A DNA stretch of 64,000 bases from contig NZ_LIPT01000002.1 of NCBI RefSeq assembly GCF_001418225.1, forward strand, positions 496,001 to 560,000, written 5' to 3'. A program made the position numbers and the translations under genes. The stretch comes from Pannonibacter indicus (lineage in GTDB: Bacteria; Pseudomonadota; Alphaproteobacteria; Rhizobiales; Stappiaceae). Shown here piece after piece: positions 19,652 to 28,629 of the stretch (the first letter of the stretch is position 1; each line of letters opens with the position of its first letter). The notes under the pieces were generated by a model. It saw only the letters and a program-made list of their open reading frames with translations, ran no database searches and was not told the origin of the DNA.

Positions 19652-20542
19652 TCAGCAGGACCAGAGGCGGGGCAGGGGGGCCTGCCGGCAGGTTTCAAGA
19701 AAGGTGATGAGACCATCGCGCAGGCTGCGGCTGTCCACGCTGACGAAACGGGCCACGAGCTGGCCGTTCCAGGCGCTGACACCGCCGCGCAAGGGGCCGC
19801 CCTCGGGGGTGATCTGTTCCAGACAGCGGCGCGCGCGGGCAAGGCCGCCTTCTGCGTCCGGTCCGCTGTCGATGAAGGTGGCAAAGGCGCAGCCGCCTGC
19901 AGCGGTGGCGAGGCCGTCCAGCATCTGCGTGTCCGGGCCGATGGCGAGATTGTCGGCAAAGGTGAGCCGCCCGCCGCGCCAGATGCGCCATTGGTCGTGG
20001 AAGGAAAGGGTCTTCACGCTCTCGCCCATCGCCTTGCGGCCAAGCACCACCATCTCAAGGCCGGTGAAGCGGGCCGAGCCCTCAAGCCGCACATCCATCT
20101 TGCGGGAGAGGGAGCTGGCCTCAAAGAGGATCAGTTCCTGCGGCAGCCATTCCAGATGGGCGCCGTCTTCTGCGGACAGGCTGTTCAGCACTTCGCCCGT
20201 ACCGCCGGAGCTGCGATAGGCGCGCTCGGCGGTCTGGGAGGTGAGGATGGCGCGGGTTCCGGCGGCGAGGTGTCCGGTGTAACTGAGACGATCGCCGCCG
20301 GTGATGCCGCCGGATGTGTTCAGCAGAACGGCCAGCGGCACAGTGCCGTAAACTTTCGGCAGGCGGATCTTGGCGGAGCCCGATTGATAAAGCCCATCCA
20401 GGCGGGTCTTGCCATCACGCAGGGCAAAGGAGACGCGGGCCGTGCCACGGGCGCGCTGCATTACTGGCAGGGCCTTGCCGCCGCCACCTGCTCCGCCACC
20501 CTCAATGCCCGCATCCGCCCGCATCCTGTCTGTGCTCTCCAT
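19652..20542 (-). CDS. ureD: Urease accessory protein UreD
   Basis: Scaffold protein that binds apo-urease and recruits UreF and UreG; it contains the channel through which nickel is thought to pass. 296 residues, with LPKVYGTVPLAVLLNTSGGI, GGDRLSY, TSQTAERAYRSS, PQELILFEAS and DQWRIWRGGRL. First gene of the operon, so the urease promoter should lie upstream (20543-20870). The first 28 or so residues are Gly-rich and not conserved; a later start (for example Met28) is possible. Confidence 0.95.
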   Translation of the reverse strand: MESTDRMRADAGIEGGGAGGGGKALPVMQRARGTARVSFALRDGKTRLDGLYQSGSAKIRLPKVYGTVPLAVLLNTSGGITGGDRLSYTGHLAAGTRAILTSQTAERAYRSSGGTGEVLNSLSAEDGAHLEWLPQELILFEASSLSRKMDVRLEGSARFTGLEMVVLGRKAMGESVKTLSFHDQWRIWRGGRLTFADNLAIGPDTQMLDGLATAAGGCAFATFIDSGPDAEGGLARARRCLEQITPEGGPLRGGVSAWNGQLVARFVSVDSRSLRDGLITFLETCRQAPLPRLWSC

Positions 20543-20871
20543 CCCTTGCCCCGTTTGGGCTTTGTCTGATCTTGTGCCGGGAGCGCGGTCTCGCGCAAGG
20601 GGGCCCCCGGAAGCCGGTTCCGGCCCCGAAGAGAGCTGCTAGCAAAGCCGGGGCCATGTGCCTGCGCCTTGTGCGCCCGTGCCTATGATGTTTGGACCTG
20701 ATCTGAAAATGTGCAAAAATCAGGCAAATGCCCAGAACATATGCAGTCTATTTGCTCACGGCCTTTCACATCCCCGTGTCGAGGCTTTGCATTCCTTAAC
20801 CTTGATCGGGTATGGAGAAATGGGGGCTGCGTTCCGGGGCTGATCCGGGGCATTCGGATGACGAGGGTGTC
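20543..20871. other. Divergent intergenic region: urease operon / carboxypeptidase
   Basis: About 330 bases between ureD (leftward) and the D-Ala-D-Ala carboxypeptidase (rightward). It must carry both promoters. I looked for an NtrC/sigma-54 -24/-12 element for the urease side and did not find a convincing one. No gene, repeat or structured RNA stands out. Confidence 0.5.
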
Positions 20872-22260
20872 GTGTTTTCGCGATTGATTGACAAGCGCCT
20901 GCTGGGCCTTGCTGCCATTTCCGGCTGGCTGTCCCTGTGCGGGCTGGCCGTTCCTGCCAAGGCGGACATCGGTCCCTATCTGGTGATCGATGCAGCCACG
21001 GGCACCGTGCTGGAAGAGCATGAGGCGACCCGGCCCTGGTATCCGGCGTCGCTGACCAAGATGATGACCGCCTATGTCACGCTCAAGGCTCTGCGCGAGG
21101 GGCGGCTGCAGCTGGACAGTCCGGTCACCCAGTCGGCCAATTCCCTCGCCCAGCCACCCAGCAAGATGGGCTTCAAGGTGGGCACGCAGCTGACGCTGGA
21201 AACGGCGCTGACCATCCTGATGGTCAAGTCCGCCAATGATCTGGCCGTGGCGATTGGCGAGACCGTGGGCGGCACCGAAGAGAATTTCATTGCGATGATG
21301 AATGCGGAAGCGCGCCGCCTCGGCATGCGCAGCACCCATTTCGTCAATCCGCACGGGCTTCCCGACAACCGTCAGGTCTCTTCCGCTGCCGATCTGGCGA
21401 TCCTGGCGATGGCGCTGAAGCGCGAGTTTCCCGATGCCCACAAGTACTACCGTCATCCGGGCCTGAAATTTGGCAAGCAGACGCTGCGCTCCGCCAACCG
21501 TGAGTTCCTGCAGCGTGTGCAGGGAGCTGACGGGCTCAAGACCGGCTATATCTGCAATTCGGGCTATAATGTTGCCGCTTCCGCCACGCGCAACGGCCGC
21601 ACCGTCATTGCCGTGGTTCTGGGCGCGGGGTCCGGGCTGGAACGCACGGCCTTCACCCGGGAGGTGATCGACCGCGGTTTCCGTCTTGGCGGGCGCGGCC
21701 AGCATGTCTCTACCCTGCCGCCGAGTGGTGCAGGACTTCCGGCAGACGGTTATTGCAAGCGCAACCCGAAGCTCGGACCGGAACAGATTCTGGCCCGCTA
21801 TGATATCCGCCAAGCTGCGGGCAAGACGCGCTCTTCGGTAGCGTTCCAGTCGACGGGCGAGGGCCGTCCGGTCATTGCGGTTCCCTCAGGCGATGCGGAA
21901 CCGGGAGAAGAGGGCGCTGAATTTTCGTCCAAATCCGGCAAGGTTGACTGGAACATGATCCTCGACCGCACGGTCGGCACCGAACTGGTGGCTTATGCGC
22001 CCATCACCGTGCGCACGGGCCTTGCACCAGGCTCTGTCCCTGCTGCTGTGGCCATCGCCCCGGCGGCGGCAGCTGACGCCACGGTTGCCGCTGAGCTGCC
22101 CTCCGTCCGTCTTCCTGCGTCCAAGCCGCTGGATCTCAGGCCTTCCGTGGTTGTCCCGGGCGCGGCACAGGGTGCGGTCCAGACCACCCCGGCCTTTGGC
22201 TCCCTCTTCAACGGCAATGTGCCAGCTTCCGCCGTCCCCAGAGCCAAAGGCGGCAACTGA
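20872..22260 (+). CDS. D-alanyl-D-alanine carboxypeptidase (PBP5/DacA-like, S11)
   Basis: Periplasmic penicillin-binding enzyme that trims the terminal D-Ala of peptidoglycan pentapeptides. With the GTG start at 20872 (GAGGG just upstream) the first 31 residues form a classic signal peptide ending A-K-A. The three active-site motifs are present: S60-L-T-K63, S120-A-N122 and K223-T-G225. After the catalytic domain there is a Pro/Ala-rich region of about 190 residues; neither a PBP5 C-terminal beta domain nor an amphipathic anchor is obvious. An ATG at 20812 would put 20 polar residues before the signal peptide and is less likely. Confidence 0.92.
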   Translation: MFSRLIDKRLLGLAAISGWLSLCGLAVPAKADIGPYLVIDAATGTVLEEHEATRPWYPASLTKMMTAYVTLKALREGRLQLDSPVTQSANSLAQPPSKMGFKVGTQLTLETALTILMVKSANDLAVAIGETVGGTEENFIAMMNAEARRLGMRSTHFVNPHGLPDNRQVSSAADLAILAMALKREFPDAHKYYRHPGLKFGKQTLRSANREFLQRVQGADGLKTGYICNSGYNVAASATRNGRTVIAVVLGAGSGLERTAFTREVIDRGFRLGGRGQHVSTLPPSGAGLPADGYCKRNPKLGPEQILARYDIRQAAGKTRSSVAFQSTGEGRPVIAVPSGDAEPGEEGAEFSSKSGKVDWNMILDRTVGTELVAYAPITVRTGLAPGSVPAAVAIAPAAAADATVAAELPSVRLPASKPLDLRPSVVVPGAAQGAVQTTPAFGSLFNGNVPASAVPRAKGGN

Positions 22261-22287
22261 CGCAGAGCTGCGCGAAGGATATTCAAG

Positions 22288-23490
22288 ATGACCGAAGCTC
22301 AGGATGGCGCTGCACAGCCGCAGCGCGGCCCGAAGCCGCCCATTCCCCTGTCCATCGTCACGGGCTTTCTGGGGGCCGGCAAGACGACGCTGCTGAACCG
22401 TATCCTCAAGGATCCGGCGATGGCGGATACGGCGGTCATCATCAACGAGTTCGGGGATGTCGGGCTGGATCACCTTCTGGTGGACCAGTCGAGCGAGGGC
22501 ATTCTGGAGCTTTCATCCGGCTGCCTGTGCTGCACCATCCGGGGGGATCTGATAAACACGCTGGAAGACCTGCTGCGCCGGCTTGATAACGGCCGCATGG
22601 AGCGTCTGGCGCGGGTGGTGATCGAAACGACCGGTCTTGCCGATCCGGCGCCCATCCTGCACACGGTGATGCTGCATCCCTATCTGATACTGCGCTACCG
22701 GTTGGACAGCGTCGTGACGCTGGTGGATGCGGTCAACGGTTCTGCGACGCTTGATGCCCATCAGGAGGCTGTACGTCAGGCTGCTGTGGCCGACCGGCTG
22801 GTGCTGGCAAAGACCGATCTTCTGGAAGGCGATGCGGGAGCGGCAACCCTTGGCGCACTGACCGAACGGCTGAAGGCGCTCAATCCCGGTGCGCAGCTTC
22901 TCAACGGGCATAAGGGTGAGGCCGATGCCGCGCATCTGTTCAATGCCGGGCTCTATGATCCCGCCACCAAGATCCCCGATGTGGCGCGCTGGCTGAATGC
23001 GGAGGCCTATGAAGCTCACGGGCATCACCATCACGGGCATGATCACGCCCATGGCCCTCATCATGGTCATCACCACGGTCATGGGCACCATCATCACGAT
23101 GTGAACCGCCACGACGACAAGATCCGCGCCTTCACCCTGACCGCGAACCGCCCTGTGCCTGCCTCGGCGCTGGAAATGTTCCTTGATCTGCTGCGCTCCG
23201 CCCATGGTCCGAAGCTCTTGCGGGTGAAGGGCATCATCCAGATCGCCGAAGACCCGGCGCGGCCCGTGGTCATTCACGGGGTGCAGCATGTGTTCCATCC
23301 GCCGGTCACGCTGGCAGGCTGGCCGGACGGCGACCGGCGCACGCGGCTGGTCTTCATCACCTATGATCTGGCCGAGGGCTTCGTCCGCCGCCTGTTCGAT
23401 GCCTTCACCGGCGCCATGGTCAGCGATACGCCGGACGCTCAGGCCATGATGGACAACCCGCTGGCCATCTCAGGCTTCAAGCCGGGGTGA
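22288..23490 (+). CDS. CobW/COG0523 family metal-chaperone GTPase
   Basis: G3E-family GTPase related to CobW, UreG and HypB; COG0523 proteins insert or traffic Zn, Co or other metals. 400 residues: P-loop GFLGAGKTT (26-34), metal-binding C79-L-C81-C82 in the switch region, and NEFGDVG. A His-rich insertion (about 245-275, over twenty His) separates the GTPase domain from the C-terminal CobW domain (RVKGIIQIAED...HGVQHVFHPP). The substrate metal cannot be decided. It starts 27 bases after the carboxypeptidase stop, so the two are probably co-transcribed, and lies near the urease operon, though on the other strand. Confidence 0.92.
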   Translation: MTEAQDGAAQPQRGPKPPIPLSIVTGFLGAGKTTLLNRILKDPAMADTAVIINEFGDVGLDHLLVDQSSEGILELSSGCLCCTIRGDLINTLEDLLRRLDNGRMERLARVVIETTGLADPAPILHTVMLHPYLILRYRLDSVVTLVDAVNGSATLDAHQEAVRQAAVADRLVLAKTDLLEGDAGAATLGALTERLKALNPGAQLLNGHKGEADAAHLFNAGLYDPATKIPDVARWLNAEAYEAHGHHHHGHDHAHGPHHGHHHGHGHHHHDVNRHDDKIRAFTLTANRPVPASALEMFLDLLRSAHGPKLLRVKGIIQIAEDPARPVVIHGVQHVFHPPVTLAGWPDGDRRTRLVFITYDLAEGFVRRLFDAFTGAMVSDTPDAQAMMDNPLAISGFKPG

Positions 23491-23494
23491 CGCC

Positions 23495-24358
23495 TCAGCT
23501 GCGCTTCAGCCGGATCAGGCCTTCCTGGGCGGTTGAGGCGATGAGGTGGCCGCTGCGGTCATAGAGCAGGCCGCGGTTCATGCCGCGCCCGCCGGACGAG
23601 GAAGGCGCGTCGGTGGCGTAGAGCAGCCAGTCATCGGCCCGGAACGGCCGGTGGAACCACATGGAATGGTCAAGACTGGCAGCCTGGATCTGCGGGCTGA
23701 ACACCGACTTGCCATGGGGAAAGAGTGAGGTATCCAGCAGCGTCATGTCCGAGGCATAGGCCAGAACGCATTGGTGGATGCGGGTTTCGTCGGGCAGGGG
23801 GCTGGTTGCGCGGACCCAGACATACTGCTGCGGCGCCAGCTTCTTCTCGCTGAAATAGTGGGTGAGATCGACAGGGCGCAGTTCGATCGGGCGTTCCCGC
23901 TCCCAGTAGCGGCGCACGTTTTCCGGCGCCACCTTCAGGAACTTTTCCTTGAGTTCCTGCTCGCTTGGCAGCTCTTCCGGCATCGGCACGTCCGGCATGT
24001 CGATCTGGTGTTCCAGTCCGTCTTCCAGCGTTTGGAAGGAGGCGGACATGGAGAAGATCGCCTGCCCGTGCTGGATCGCCACAACGCGGCGCGTGGTGAA
24101 ACTGCCGCCGTCGCGGATGCGGTCCACGTCATAGATGATCGGCACCGCCGGATCGCCGGGCCGCAGGAAATAGCCGTGCAGGGAATGGATTTGCCGCTCT
24201 TCGACCACGGTGCGCGAGGCAGCGACGAGTGCCTGGCCGATCACCTGTCCGCCATAGACCCGTTGCCAGCCCGCTTGGGGGCTGCGGCCACGGAACAGGT
24301 TGTGTTCCAGCTGTTCGAGGTCAAGAATGGACAAAAGTGAGTTGATGGCCGTGTTCAT
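23495..24358 (-). CDS. tesB: Acyl-CoA thioesterase II
   Basis: Hydrolyses medium- and long-chain acyl-CoA to free fatty acid and CoA. 287 residues (E. coli TesB has 286), a double hot-dog fold with FRGRSPQAGWQRVYGGQVIGQAL near the start and the second-half blocks HQCVLAYASDMTLLDTSL and SLDHSMWFHRPFR. The conserved Asp (SDMTLLD) and Ser/Gln residues of the TesB active site are in place. The start at 24358 has AAGGAA upstream; the longer reading to 24478 adds a non-conserved leader. It converges on the CobW gene with a 4-base gap. Confidence 0.95.
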   Translation of the reverse strand: MNTAINSLLSILDLEQLEHNLFRGRSPQAGWQRVYGGQVIGQALVAASRTVVEERQIHSLHGYFLRPGDPAVPIIYDVDRIRDGGSFTTRRVVAIQHGQAIFSMSASFQTLEDGLEHQIDMPDVPMPEELPSEQELKEKFLKVAPENVRRYWERERPIELRPVDLTHYFSEKKLAPQQYVWVRATSPLPDETRIHQCVLAYASDMTLLDTSLFPHGKSVFSPQIQAASLDHSMWFHRPFRADDWLLYATDAPSSSGGRGMNRGLLYDRSGHLIASTAQEGLIRLKRS

Positions 24359-24543
24359 TGCCGCATTCCTTGCTAAATGAGCGCATGGGGCTAAATGAGT
24401 GCATGGGATGCACCCGTGGCGCACCGTCCGTGAATGCCTGATTGGACGCGGTGTCCGGTCCGTGTCAATGCTGACCAAAGGGAAGATAGCCCGGAATTGT
24501 TGCGCAGCGCTTGCGAAACGGCCGGGCGATGAAGGAGATGAAG

Positions 24544-25806
24544 ATGCGCGAGTCCCAAGCCGCTGACAGTCCTGCTCAGGAGAGCGCGGCCGATGTGGTG
24601 ATCGCCGGCGGCGGATATGTCGGCCTGTCCCTCGCCCTGGCGCTCAAGCAGGCGGATCCGTCGATGGAAGTGGCCGTCATCGATCCCAAGCCCATGGACA
24701 GCCTTGCCAGGGATCCGCGCGCCTCCGCCATCGCTGCTGCGGCCTGCCGCATGCTGGACCAGCTCGGCATCTGGGATGAGATTCGCGCCACCGCACAGCC
24801 GATCAACGAGATGATCGTCACCGACAGCAAGCTGCGCGACACGGTGCGTCCGGTGTTCCTGACCTTTGCGGGCGAGACCGGCGGCGCCCAGGGTGACGAG
24901 CCCTTCGCGCACATGATCCCGAACGGTGCGATGCTGCCGGCGCTGTACAAGGCGGCGCTGGCGCTGGGTGTGCGGTTCCATGCGCCCGATACGGCGCGCG
25001 ATTTTCATCAGGCAGGCGATCATGTCAGCGTGGCTCTGGCCAGCGGCGGGCGCATCAGGGCCAAGCTTCTGGTGGCAGCCGACGGCGTGCGCTCGCGCCT
25101 GCGCGATCTGGCGGGCATCCGCACGGTGCACTGGTCCTACGGCCAGTCGGGCATCGTCACCACGGTGAAGCACGAGCGGCCGCACAATGGCCGGGCGGAA
25201 GAGCATTTCCTCCCCGCCGGGCCTTTCGCCATTCTGCCGCTGCCGGGCAACCGCTCGTCGCTGGTCTGGACGGAGCGCACGGGCGATGCGGACCGGCTGG
25301 TGCGCGCCGATGATTTCACCTTCGAACTGGAGCTGGAGCGCCGCTTCGGCCACCATCTCGGCAAGCTGGAGCTGGACGGCCCGCGCCATGCCTATCCGCT
25401 GGGCCTGACGCTGGCGCGCGATTTCGTCCGCCCGCGCATTGCCCTTGCGGGCGATGCGGCCCATGGTATTCACCCGATTGCCGGGCAGGGGCTCAATCTC
25501 GGCTTCAAGGACGTGGCGGCACTGGCGGAAGTCATCGTTGAGGCCCGGCGTCTGGGTCAAGATATCGGCGGGCTCGACGTGCTGGAGCGCTATCAGCGCT
25601 GGCGCCGGTTCGACACGTTCCAGATGGGCGTTGTCACCGACGTGCTGAACCGGCTGTTCTCCAACGATCTTGATGTGGTGCGCGGCATCCGGGACTTTGG
25701 CCTCGGTCTGGTGGACCGGCTGCCGAAGCTCAAGGGCATGTTCATCCGCGAGGCCGCCGGTTTTGCCGGGCCTGCGCCCCGGTTGTTGACAGGCGAAGCG
25801 ATCTGA
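24544..25806 (+). CDS. UbiH/UbiF/COQ6-family ubiquinone-biosynthesis hydroxylase
   Basis: FAD-dependent aromatic-ring hydroxylase of the coenzyme Q pathway. 420 residues. The FAD Rossmann motif appears as VVIAGGGYVGLSLALAL (about 18-34). The second FAD motif, ALAGDAAHGIHPIAGQGLN (about residues 300-318), is the family signature for UbiH/UbiF/VisC/COQ6. Which ring carbon it hydroxylates cannot be told from sequence. ATG 24544 is chosen because AAGGAG lies 6 bases upstream; in-frame ATGs at 24529 and 24538 are alternatives. Confidence 0.93.
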   Translation: MRESQAADSPAQESAADVVIAGGGYVGLSLALALKQADPSMEVAVIDPKPMDSLARDPRASAIAAAACRMLDQLGIWDEIRATAQPINEMIVTDSKLRDTVRPVFLTFAGETGGAQGDEPFAHMIPNGAMLPALYKAALALGVRFHAPDTARDFHQAGDHVSVALASGGRIRAKLLVAADGVRSRLRDLAGIRTVHWSYGQSGIVTTVKHERPHNGRAEEHFLPAGPFAILPLPGNRSSLVWTERTGDADRLVRADDFTFELELERRFGHHLGKLELDGPRHAYPLGLTLARDFVRPRIALAGDAAHGIHPIAGQGLNLGFKDVAALAEVIVEARRLGQDIGGLDVLERYQRWRRFDTFQMGVVTDVLNRLFSNDLDVVRGIRDFGLGLVDRLPKLKGMFIREAAGFAGPAPRLLTGEAI

Positions 25807-25842
25807 GCGGGCATCAAGGATAAATGGGCATCGGGGGAGAAG

Positions 25843-26721
25843 ATGACGGCAACAGTGTCTGCCGGTGCCGAAGCTGGCCCGCGCACCATCCTGATCACGG
25901 GCTGCTCCAGCGGCATTGGCGCGGCCTCTGCCCGGCTGCTGCGGGGGCGCAACTGGCGGGTGTTTCCGGCCGCGCGCAAGCCGGAGGACGTGGAAGCCCT
26001 GGCCGCACAAGGCTTTGAGGCAGTGCTCATTGATTATGAGCGGCCCGAAACCATTCATGCCGGGCTGGAAGCTGTGCTGGCGAAAACCGGCGGGCGGCTT
26101 GATGCGCTGTTCAACAACGGCGCTTATGCCGTACCCTGCGCGGTGGAGGATCTCCCCGTCGAGGCGCTGCAGGCGCTGTTTCAGGCGAATTTCTTCGGCT
26201 GGCACGATCTGACGCGGCAGGTCATTCCGGTGATGCGCGCCCAAGGGGCAGGGCGCATCGTGCAATGCTCGTCCATCCTCGGCTTCATCGCTATGAAATA
26301 CCGGTGTGCCTATACGGCGTCGAAGTTTGCGCTGGAGGCCTATTCCGACACGTTGCGGCAGGAACTGCATGGCACGGGCATTCATGTCAGCCTGATCGAG
26401 CCGGGGCCGATTGACACGCGCTTTACCGAAAATGCGCTGGCAAACTTCCATCACTGGATCGGCAGGGAAGGCATGATGGCCTCGCCGCACCGCGCCACCT
26501 ACGAGCGGCGGCTGAAGCGGATGGAAAACGGTGAGCCGGGTCCCTGGAAACTTCCGCCGGAAGCCGTGGTTGAAAAGCTGGTGCACGCCATCGAGGCGAG
26601 CCGGCCCAGGGCGCGCTACCGGGTGACGAAGCCCACCATCTGGATGAACATCGCCCGCCGGTTCCTGACCACGCGCGCCCTCGACAGGGTGCTGATGAAG
26701 GCGGCGGACGGGGAAGAGTGA
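25843..26721 (+). CDS. Short-chain dehydrogenase/reductase
   Basis: Classical NAD(P)-dependent SDR of 292 residues. The cofactor motif TGCSSGIGAAS lies at residues 19-29, followed by NNGAY, the catalytic Ser in CSSILG, and YTASK (Y-x-x-x-K). The substrate is unknown; the C-terminal half, with a basic end, is of the type annotated as SDR family oxidoreductase in many alphaproteobacteria. It starts 36 bases after the ubiquinone hydroxylase and is probably in the same transcript. Confidence 0.9.
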   Translation: MTATVSAGAEAGPRTILITGCSSGIGAASARLLRGRNWRVFPAARKPEDVEALAAQGFEAVLIDYERPETIHAGLEAVLAKTGGRLDALFNNGAYAVPCAVEDLPVEALQALFQANFFGWHDLTRQVIPVMRAQGAGRIVQCSSILGFIAMKYRCAYTASKFALEAYSDTLRQELHGTGIHVSLIEPGPIDTRFTENALANFHHWIGREGMMASPHRATYERRLKRMENGEPGPWKLPPEAVVEKLVHAIEASRPRARYRVTKPTIWMNIARRFLTTRALDRVLMKAADGEE

Positions 26722-26798
26722 GATCATCCCCCTTGCGCAGGTCTGCGTAAACGGGGCAAAGCGGCGGCGGGCATCCTGCCGCCTGAGGGGTACAGGAA

Positions 26799-26996
26799 AT
26801 GGGCAGTTTCTTTTATTATCTGGTTCCCGTGGCTGTTGGCGCGGTGGCAGTCGTGCTGCTGCTCGGGCTCTGGAACATGATGCGCGGCGGTTCGTCCAAC
26901 CGCTCGCAAAAGCTGATGCGCTGGCGCGTTGGCCTGCAGTTTCTCGCTATCGTCATCATCATGGCGGCGCTCTATTTTCTGGGGTCCAAGCCCTGA
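26799..26996 (+). CDS. HIG1-domain-like twin transmembrane protein
   Basis: 65 residues, two transmembrane helices (about 6-27 and 44-62) joined by a basic loop, NRSQKLMRWRVGLQ, which matches the (Q/R)xxMRxRVxxQ motif of HIG1 domains. Mitochondrial HIG1 proteins stabilise respiratory supercomplexes; bacterial ones are uncharacterised. GGGGTACAGGAA precedes the ATG. It lies between the SDR and the cobalamin adenosyltransferase gene, an arrangement common in Hyphomicrobiales. Confidence 0.85.
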   Translation: MGSFFYYLVPVAVGAVAVVLLLGLWNMMRGGSSNRSQKLMRWRVGLQFLAIVIIMAALYFLGSKP

Positions 26997-27048
26997 CGCG
27001 CGCCTGAAGCGCGTCCTAAGGGCATGAGCGCCCGGGAGGCATTGCAGC

Positions 27049-27624
27049 ATGGTTGTTCTGAACAAGATCTACACGAAGACCGGTGATGACGGCACGACGG
27101 CGCTGGGCTCGGGCGAACGGCGCCCGAAGTATGACCTGCGCATCGAAGCCTATGGCACGGTGGATGAAACCAACTCGGTGGTGGGCCTCGTCCGCCTCGC
27201 GCTTGCGGGTGTGGATGCTGAGGTGGACGCTATTCTCAGCCGCATCCAGAACGATCTGTTCGATCTTGGCGCCGATCTGGCGACGCCGGAGACGGACAAG
27301 GATCTGGGCTATGAGCCCCTGCGCATCACCGATGCGCAGGTGACCGCACTGGAACATGCCATCGATCATCTGAATGCGGATCTGAAGCCGCTGCGCTCCT
27401 TCGTGCTGCCGGGCGGCACGCCGGCGGCCACCTATCTGCATCTGGCCCGCACCGTGTCGCGCCGGGCCGAAAGGCTGATGGTGCATCTGGCGGCGGAGGA
27501 GCGAATCAACCCGGCTGCCACACGCTATATGAACCGTTTGTCCGACTTCTTTTTCGTCGCGTCCCGGTATCTGAATGACAAGGGCGCAGGCGACGTGCTC
27601 TGGGTGCCTGGCAAGAACCGGTAA
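27049..27624 (+). CDS. Cob(I)alamin adenosyltransferase, PduO type
   Basis: Transfers the 5'-deoxyadenosyl group of ATP to cob(I)alamin (or cobyrinate diamide), producing coenzyme B12. 191 residues. The N-terminal ATP-binding motif is IYTKTGDDGTTALGSGER; the helical core has AYGTVDETNS, IQNDLFDLGADLATP, FVLPGG and a C-terminal block RYMNRLSDFFFVASRY. It follows the HIG1-like gene by 52 bases and precedes a rhomboid gene. Confidence 0.95.
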   Translation: MVVLNKIYTKTGDDGTTALGSGERRPKYDLRIEAYGTVDETNSVVGLVRLALAGVDAEVDAILSRIQNDLFDLGADLATPETDKDLGYEPLRITDAQVTALEHAIDHLNADLKPLRSFVLPGGTPAATYLHLARTVSRRAERLMVHLAAEERINPAATRYMNRLSDFFFVASRYLNDKGAGDVLWVPGKNR

Positions 27625-27719
27625 GGGTCAAGCCCGTGCGGCGTTTGAGCAATTCAGGGCTTGATGCGTCAGCATCTCAAGACCTGGCATATGAGAAAAC
27701 AGGGATCAGGCAGAGACGG

Positions 27720-28415
27720 ATGTTTTTTCCCCTCTACGACCATAACTCCTTGCGCCACGTGCTGAGGCCCGTGGTCACGTGGTCGGTGATCCTCGCCAAT
27801 GTGCTGGTCTATCTGCTCATTCAAGGCGGGGGCTTTGGCGATGCGGCTATTGCCAGCGCCTATTCCTATGGCCTCATCCCGTCCGTGTTCTTCGACACGA
27901 AGGATCTGGCGCCGGAGCTGACCGTCCTGCCCGCCAAGGTGTCACTCGTCAGCTATGCCTTCCTGCATGCCGACATCATGCATCTGGCGGGGAACATGCT
28001 GTTTCTCTGGGTCTTCGGCGATAATGTCGAGGATGCCATGGGGCATGTGAAGTTCCTTGCCTTCTATCTCCTGTGCGCGGCGGCAGGCGGGCTTGCCTTC
28101 GCGCTGCTGGATCCGGCTTCGGATGTGCCGCTGATCGGCGCGTCCGGTGCGGTCTCGGGCATTGTTTCGGCCTATCTCATGCTGCATCCACGGGTGCGGG
28201 TCTGGGTGCTGTTCATGGGGCGCATCCCCTTGCGCCTGCCGGCCCTGTGGCTGCTGGGCGGCTGGATCATCGTGCAGATCGCCAGCCTCTTCCTGTTCCA
28301 GAAGAGCCAGGTGGCCTGGGCGGCCCATGCCGGAGGCATTATGGCCGGTGCCGTTCTTGTGCTGGTGATGCGCCGTCCGGGCGTGAGATTGTTCGACCGG
28401 GATATGAGGACCTGA
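27720..28415 (+). CDS. Rhomboid-family intramembrane serine protease
   Basis: Membrane protease that cleaves transmembrane substrates. From ATG 27720 it has 231 residues and six hydrophobic segments. The catalytic pair is visible: Ser142 in L-I-G-A-S-G-A-V and His203 in WAAHAGGI. The HLAGNMLFLWVFGDNVED segment with conserved His/Asn supports the oxyanion region. So it should be active, not an iRhom-like remnant. Translation could start further upstream (27636), but that leader is polar and unconserved. Confidence 0.92.
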   Translation: MFFPLYDHNSLRHVLRPVVTWSVILANVLVYLLIQGGGFGDAAIASAYSYGLIPSVFFDTKDLAPELTVLPAKVSLVSYAFLHADIMHLAGNMLFLWVFGDNVEDAMGHVKFLAFYLLCAAAGGLAFALLDPASDVPLIGASGAVSGIVSAYLMLHPRVRVWVLFMGRIPLRLPALWLLGGWIIVQIASLFLFQKSQVAWAAHAGGIMAGAVLVLVMRRPGVRLFDRDMRT

Positions 28416-28486
28416 ACCGGATGAGGTTTGCCCAAGCCTTTGCGTTGCAGCATGAACTGGGCGGACCTTCCGTAGCGCCATCGTTG

Positions 28487-28505
28487 ACACCCGGCGTCCG
28501 GGTGT
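28487..28505. repeat. Inverted repeat ACACCCGG-CGT-CCGGGTGT, copy 2
   Basis: Perfect 8-bp arms with a 3-base loop, between the rhomboid gene and etfB. TTGACA overlaps the left arm, and the run 28484-28512 could be read as a -35 element with a palindromic operator in the spacer, but the matching -10 (TACCGT) is poor. It may equally be a weak terminator for the rhomboid gene (TTT follows). The same arms and flanks occur at 12786-12816. Confidence 0.5.
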
Positions 28506-28629
28506 TTACCGTCGCGCGCCGAATGCAAGTATTGGCTGAAACCCGCCGTTTTCTCCGCGGGATGTTAAGCCGGCTCGACCTGTTGACGCAGTGCGGCAAA
28601 AAAGCCGCCGAAGCGGGAGGATAAGACCC

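Noticed and set aside
20543-20700. Possible NtrC/sigma-54 element for the urease operon
   Set aside because: A GGCAC-like -24 occurs on the minus strand, but there is no TTGC at the required distance.
24391-26727. 778-codon minus-strand open frame opposite the ubiquinone hydroxylase and the SDR
   Set aside because: Same mirror effect; it spans two well-supported genes and has no recognisable domain.
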